This document shows positions 18,921 through 21,634 of a DNA stretch of 21,634 nucleotides, one piece after another. A model generated the notes under the pieces. That model was given only the letters and a program-made list of their open reading frames with translations, searched no databases and had not been told where the DNA came from. Origin of the DNA: a virus; IMG/VR virus record IMGVR_UViG_3300008470_000542, positions 1-21,634 of that record. One strand, 5' to 3'. The stretch's first letter is position 1, and every line of letters begins with the position of its first letter. A program made the position numbers and the translations under genes.

Positions 18921-19613
18921 ATGAAGGTATTAGGTCGAAACGATATAGGCGTACGTGGTTATTTAATTGAATATGATTCAGGTCATATCTCACCACACGA
19001 CGATAAGAACAAGCAGATAATTTCCGAAATGAAGAATATGGACTTTTCACAAGACCTTATTCTTTATGCCGTTTTACAAAAATATGATACGCCAAATAAA
19101 AATGGCAGAATCTATCCTGAGTTTGTATTAAGACGAGAAAACGATAAATACCAAACCCTTATTCAGAATGGTGGTGCGTTAAGTGAACTTAACCACCCAA
19201 CATCATCTCTCATCGATTTAGATCGAGTGTCTCACTCTATCCTTGAAACGTGGTGGGAAGGTAATGCCTTAATCGGGAAAATAAAAATCTTTACTTCGCC
19301 AGGTTGGAAAAAAGCTGGGATAATTTCATGTAGAGGTGACCAAGCCGCTATGTTATTAATGAATGGAGCTACTTTAGGAATTTCTTCTCGTGGTGTTGGG
19401 TCGTTAAAAAATCTTAAAGGACAGAATGTAGTTCAAGAAGATTTTGAACTTGTTTGTTTTGACTTAGTATCATCACCATCTACTCCGGGAGCCTATGTAT
19501 TTAGTGACCTGGACGATAGAGGTAACTACGAAGAATCGGTAGAAGAACCCAAACCTGTGGAGGACAGAACATCACAATTAATGTATAAACTAGATAACTT
19601 TTTATCGAAATAA
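18921..19613 (+). CDS. Prohead core protease (T4 gp21-like)
   Basis: 230 aa, close to the 212 aa of T4 gp21. It is a serine-type protease that cleaves scaffold, capsid N-terminus and internal proteins during head maturation. Signature parts: the start of the domain DLILYAVLQKYDTPNKNGRI (~residues 44-63), GGALSELNHPTS with the catalytic His (~residues 86-97), LLMNGATLGISSRGVGSLKN with the catalytic Ser in the GISSRG turn (~residues 143-162), and FDLVSSPSTPGAYV (~180-193). All key residues are present. It is directly upstream of scaffold and capsid, the T4 order 21-22-23. The C-terminal ~35 residues are acidic and hydrophilic. Confidence 0.95.
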   Translation: MKVLGRNDIGVRGYLIEYDSGHISPHDDKNKQIISEMKNMDFSQDLILYAVLQKYDTPNKNGRIYPEFVLRRENDKYQTLIQNGGALSELNHPTSSLIDLDRVSHSILETWWEGNALIGKIKIFTSPGWKKAGIISCRGDQAAMLLMNGATLGISSRGVGSLKNLKGQNVVQEDFELVCFDLVSSPSTPGAYVFSDLDDRGNYEESVEEPKPVEDRTSQLMYKLDNFLSK

Positions 19614-19667
19614 GGAATTATTTTGTGATTTAAAGTGCATAAAGACAAACTTTTAATAATAATTGAA

Positions 19668-19675
19668 TATTTATA
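19668..19675 (+). promoter_or_regulatory. TATTTATA motif before scaffold gene
   Basis: 18 nt upstream of the ATG at 19694; probably also serves the capsid gene, which has no motif of its own. Confidence 0.5.
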
Positions 19676-19693
19676 AACACAAACTAAACAAAA

Positions 19694-21247
19694 ATGGCTG
19701 AAAAAACGATTTTAGAACAAGCTTTACTTCAAGTAGAAACACTTGAAGAAGCTGTGAAAGCAAACGCAAAAGGTATACTTGCTTCAACTATGAAGGAAGA
19801 ACTAACTGATTTGCTCAAGGAACAAGAGGATATTAATCCTGAAGAAGAAGAAAAAGATCTTAACGGTATTACACCTGATGATGACCCCACTTCGATAAGC
19901 GACGAACCCGAAACTGATGGATTAGATCCTGAATCGGAATCAACTCCTGATCTTGATGATCTCGCAGATGATCTCGCAGATGAGTCTTCAGAAGACGACG
20001 ATGTTCTTGACATGACTGGTGCTTCGGAATCAGAAGTTTTGAAAGTTTTCAAAGCTATGAAACCTGAAGATGGTATTGTTGTTAAGAAAGACGGAGATAC
20101 TGTACAGTTCTCAGATGAAGGAAACGATTATATTATTAAGCTAGATGGAGAAGATGCGGCTGAACCAAAATTACCTGTTGACGGTGAAGAATTACCTGTT
20201 GACGGTGAAGAAGATTTAGAAACACCTGAATTTCCTGAAGGACTTGACGAACAAGAAAATTCAGCTGACTCAAGTACTGAAGAAGTGGTATATGAAATCG
20301 AACTCGATGAAGATGAAAACGAACCATTTACTGAAAAAGCTAAAAAATCTGAAGCTAAAGAAGGTGTAACTGTTACTGATACTGTTGGTGACAACGAACC
20401 ATTCGATAGGGAATCAGAAGCTCAAGTTGGTAAAGGTGTGAAGAAACTTCAAGCTAATGAACAAGAGGGAACAAAAAGACCTGGTACTCCAATCTCTGGA
20501 ACGGGTAACCCAAAAACAGAGGAACCTGGTAAAGGTGGCTCGAAGACTACACAAGCAGAAAAATTTGACGGAACATCCGTTCCCGGAGTAAGTAATCCAA
20601 AGTCAGAAGAACCTGGTAAAGGCGGAACTAAAACTACCCAATTTGAACCTTTCGAAGGAAAAGCAGTTCCCGGAACTGATAATCCTATTAAGAAAGAGCC
20701 AAAAGAAGGTGTAGAAGAAGAATGTGATGAATGTGATGATAAAAAAATTGAAGCTTCAGAAGCAGCAAGAACTAAATGGAACCCTCATGGTGACAAAGGT
20801 GAAGCTAATCGTGCTGGGATTAAATCTAAGAAGATTTTTAAAACAGGTTCTGGAAACATCAACGAAGAAGTAGAAACTTTAAGAAAACAAAATGGTGAAT
20901 ATAGAAAAGCCCTATTGTTATTTAAAGACAAACTTAATGAAGTCGCTTTATTCAACGCAAATTTAGCCCACGCTACTCGTCTATTTACAGAGAACACAAC
21001 AACTAAAAAGGAGAAAATGGGTATCTTAAAAAGATTTGACTCAGTTTCTACTATAACAGAATCAACTAATCTATACACTTCTATACAAGGTGAACTTGAA
21101 ACAGGTAAACCAATTACAGAAGCTGCTGTAGAAAAAATATCAGCAACTCCAAGTTCTTCATCTACTGAAGTATTATCAGAAGCTAACGCTTATGTTAACC
21201 CTCAGTTCGCAAGAATGAAAGAATTGATGAATAAAATGAACAAATAA
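19694..21247 (+). CDS. Prohead core scaffold (T4 gp22-like), enlarged by acidic repeats
   Basis: 517 aa, about twice T4 gp22 (269 aa). The N-terminus MAEKTILEQALLQVETLEEA is helical. Residues ~45-260 are acidic and low complexity, with tandem DDLADDLADE and ELPVDGEELPVDGEE. Residues ~264-340 hold a 29-residue repeat (see separate entry). The C-terminal ~120 residues are the recognisable gp22-type core: EEVETLRKQNGEYRKALLLF, then DKLNEVALFNANLAHATRLF, then KKEKMGILKRFDSVSTITES, ending FARMKELMNKMNK. It lies between protease and capsid, as in T4. It is expected to fill the prohead and be degraded by the protease. Confidence 0.85.
   Translation: MAEKTILEQALLQVETLEEAVKANAKGILASTMKEELTDLLKEQEDINPEEEEKDLNGITPDDDPTSISDEPETDGLDPESESTPDLDDLADDLADESSEDDDVLDMTGASESEVLKVFKAMKPEDGIVVKKDGDTVQFSDEGNDYIIKLDGEDAAEPKLPVDGEELPVDGEEDLETPEFPEGLDEQENSADSSTEEVVYEIELDEDENEPFTEKAKKSEAKEGVTVTDTVGDNEPFDRESEAQVGKGVKKLQANEQEGTKRPGTPISGTGNPKTEEPGKGGSKTTQAEKFDGTSVPGVSNPKSEEPGKGGTKTTQFEPFEGKAVPGTDNPIKKEPKEGVEEECDECDDKKIEASEAARTKWNPHGDKGEANRAGIKSKKIFKTGSGNINEEVETLRKQNGEYRKALLLFKDKLNEVALFNANLAHATRLFTENTTTKKEKMGILKRFDSVSTITESTNLYTSIQGELETGKPITEAAVEKISATPSSSSTEVLSEANAYVNPQFARMKELMNKMNK
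20483..20707 (+). repeat. 87-nt tandem repeat inside the scaffold gene (2 full, 1 partial copy)
   Basis: Units start at 20483, 20570 and 20657, exactly 87 bases (29 codons) apart. The encoded units run G(T/K)..(S/P)G..NPK.EEPGKGG.KTTQ.E.F(D/E); the third stops after about 17 residues. Confidence 0.85.
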
Positions 21248-21275
21248 AATAAAACAAACCAAAAATATAAAAAAA

Positions 21276-21634
21276 ATGGGAGCATTATTAGAATCAGGTA
21301 TGGTCGGTAACATTGGTCTAAAACACCTTAGAGTTATTAAAGAAGATACCATCAAAAAATGGGATGAATTAGGATTCCTTGAAGACCTTGAAGGTCATGA
21401 AAAAGATAATATCGCACAATTATATGAGAACTAAGCAAGTTTCCTTATTAACGAAGCTGCAGTTTCAGATTCATCAGGATCTTTCGAAACAGTTGTTTTT
21501 CCTATCATTAGACGTGTTTTCTCTAAACTTTTAGCTAACGACATCGTGTCGGTACAAGCTATGAACTTACCAATTGGTAAATTATTCTTCTTCATTCCTA
21601 AAATTCAGGAAAGAAATTCAGGAGAACATTACGC
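21276..21634 (+). CDS. Major capsid protein (T4 gp23-like), partial, in-frame TAA at codon 53
   Basis: Open from ATG 21276 to the window edge except for TAA at 21432-21434. Before it: WDELGFLEDLEGHEKDNIAQ, then LYEN. After it, in the same frame: ASFLINEAAVSDSSGSFETV, then VFPIIRRVFSKLLANDIVSV, then QAMNLPIGKLFFF. This is the N-terminal part of gp23-type capsid proteins, where the prohead protease removes the first ~65 residues. T4 gp23 has ENQ in the matching place, so Gln (CAA) is expected where TAA stands. Homology on both sides is too good for a chance junction. Sequencing error, a real nonsense mutation, or TAA decoded as Gln are the options. The gene runs out of the window. Confidence 0.85.

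Noticed and set aside
1-21634. Genome-wide reassignment of TAA to an amino acid
   Set aside because: Almost every gene ends in TAA at the proper place, often right before a terminator or the next ATG, so TAA is the normal stop; only a few in-frame cases need explanation.
1-21634. Integrase, attachment sites or insertion sequences
   Set aside because: No recombinase or transposase motifs and no terminal inverted repeats were found; the inverted repeats present lie in tRNA spacers.

Overview
The window comes from the genome of a large T4-like tailed phage (contractile-tail, myovirus-type head genes) that most likely infects a Bacteroidota host. The head module reads in T4 order: large terminase (gp17-like), portal (gp20-like), prohead protease (gp21-like), scaffold (gp22-like) and the start of the major capsid protein (gp23-like). 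Host assignment rests on two promoters matching the Bacteroidota primary-sigma consensus (TTTG, 19-20 bp, TAnnTTTG), on mostly absent Shine-Dalgarno sequences, and on very AT-rich DNA with nearly universal TAA stops. The first ~180 bases are GC-rich, encode part of a family-2 glycosyltransferase and do not belong with the rest: a probable assembly chimera.

Layout. (1) 1-180: foreign glycosyltransferase fragment. (2) 180-1144, minus: three small acidic/charged genes, two of them paralogues. (3) 1177-3077, minus: a dense array of 16 tRNA or tRNA-like genes, with hairpins and direct repeats in the spacers. (4) 3112-3416, minus: two tiny ORFs; the outer one has a Bacteroidota-type promoter and its own terminator. 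(5) 3738-4800, plus: a stand-alone PAS protein, a coiled-coil plus membrane-anchor protein, and a two-helix membrane protein. (6) 4789-7567, minus: a hypothetical gene, a ClpC-like AAA+ unfoldase without N domain, and a two-helix membrane protein. (7) 7726-9752, plus: three small proteins sharing an N-terminal 'ESQL...I..E' motif, a KTSC protein and a nucleotidyltransferase-fold protein. (8) 9824-13832: an operon of five virion-precursor-like genes. (9) 13873-21634: terminase, portal, two unknowns, protease, scaffold, capsid.

Transcription. A motif TATTTAT(A/T) precedes most transcription units on both strands, always in the orientation of the gene, and several units end in rho-independent hairpins. 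This looks like a phage-specific (late) promoter, distinct from the two host-type promoters that drive the minus-strand small-ORF/tRNA side and the membrane protein/Clp pair.

Most notable. (a) Neighbouring tRNA genes share an anticodon but have different bodies: one canonical, the other with an unexpected long or short variable region, including type-II tRNAs with Trp, Glu and Asp anticodons. (b) In-frame TAA codons interrupt the capsid gene (where Gln is expected) and the clpC-like gene, and two further same-frame TAA junctions occur in small or virion genes. (c) The TATTTAT motif lies exactly 3 nt from the ATG in four genes, suggesting leaderless or near-leaderless mRNAs.
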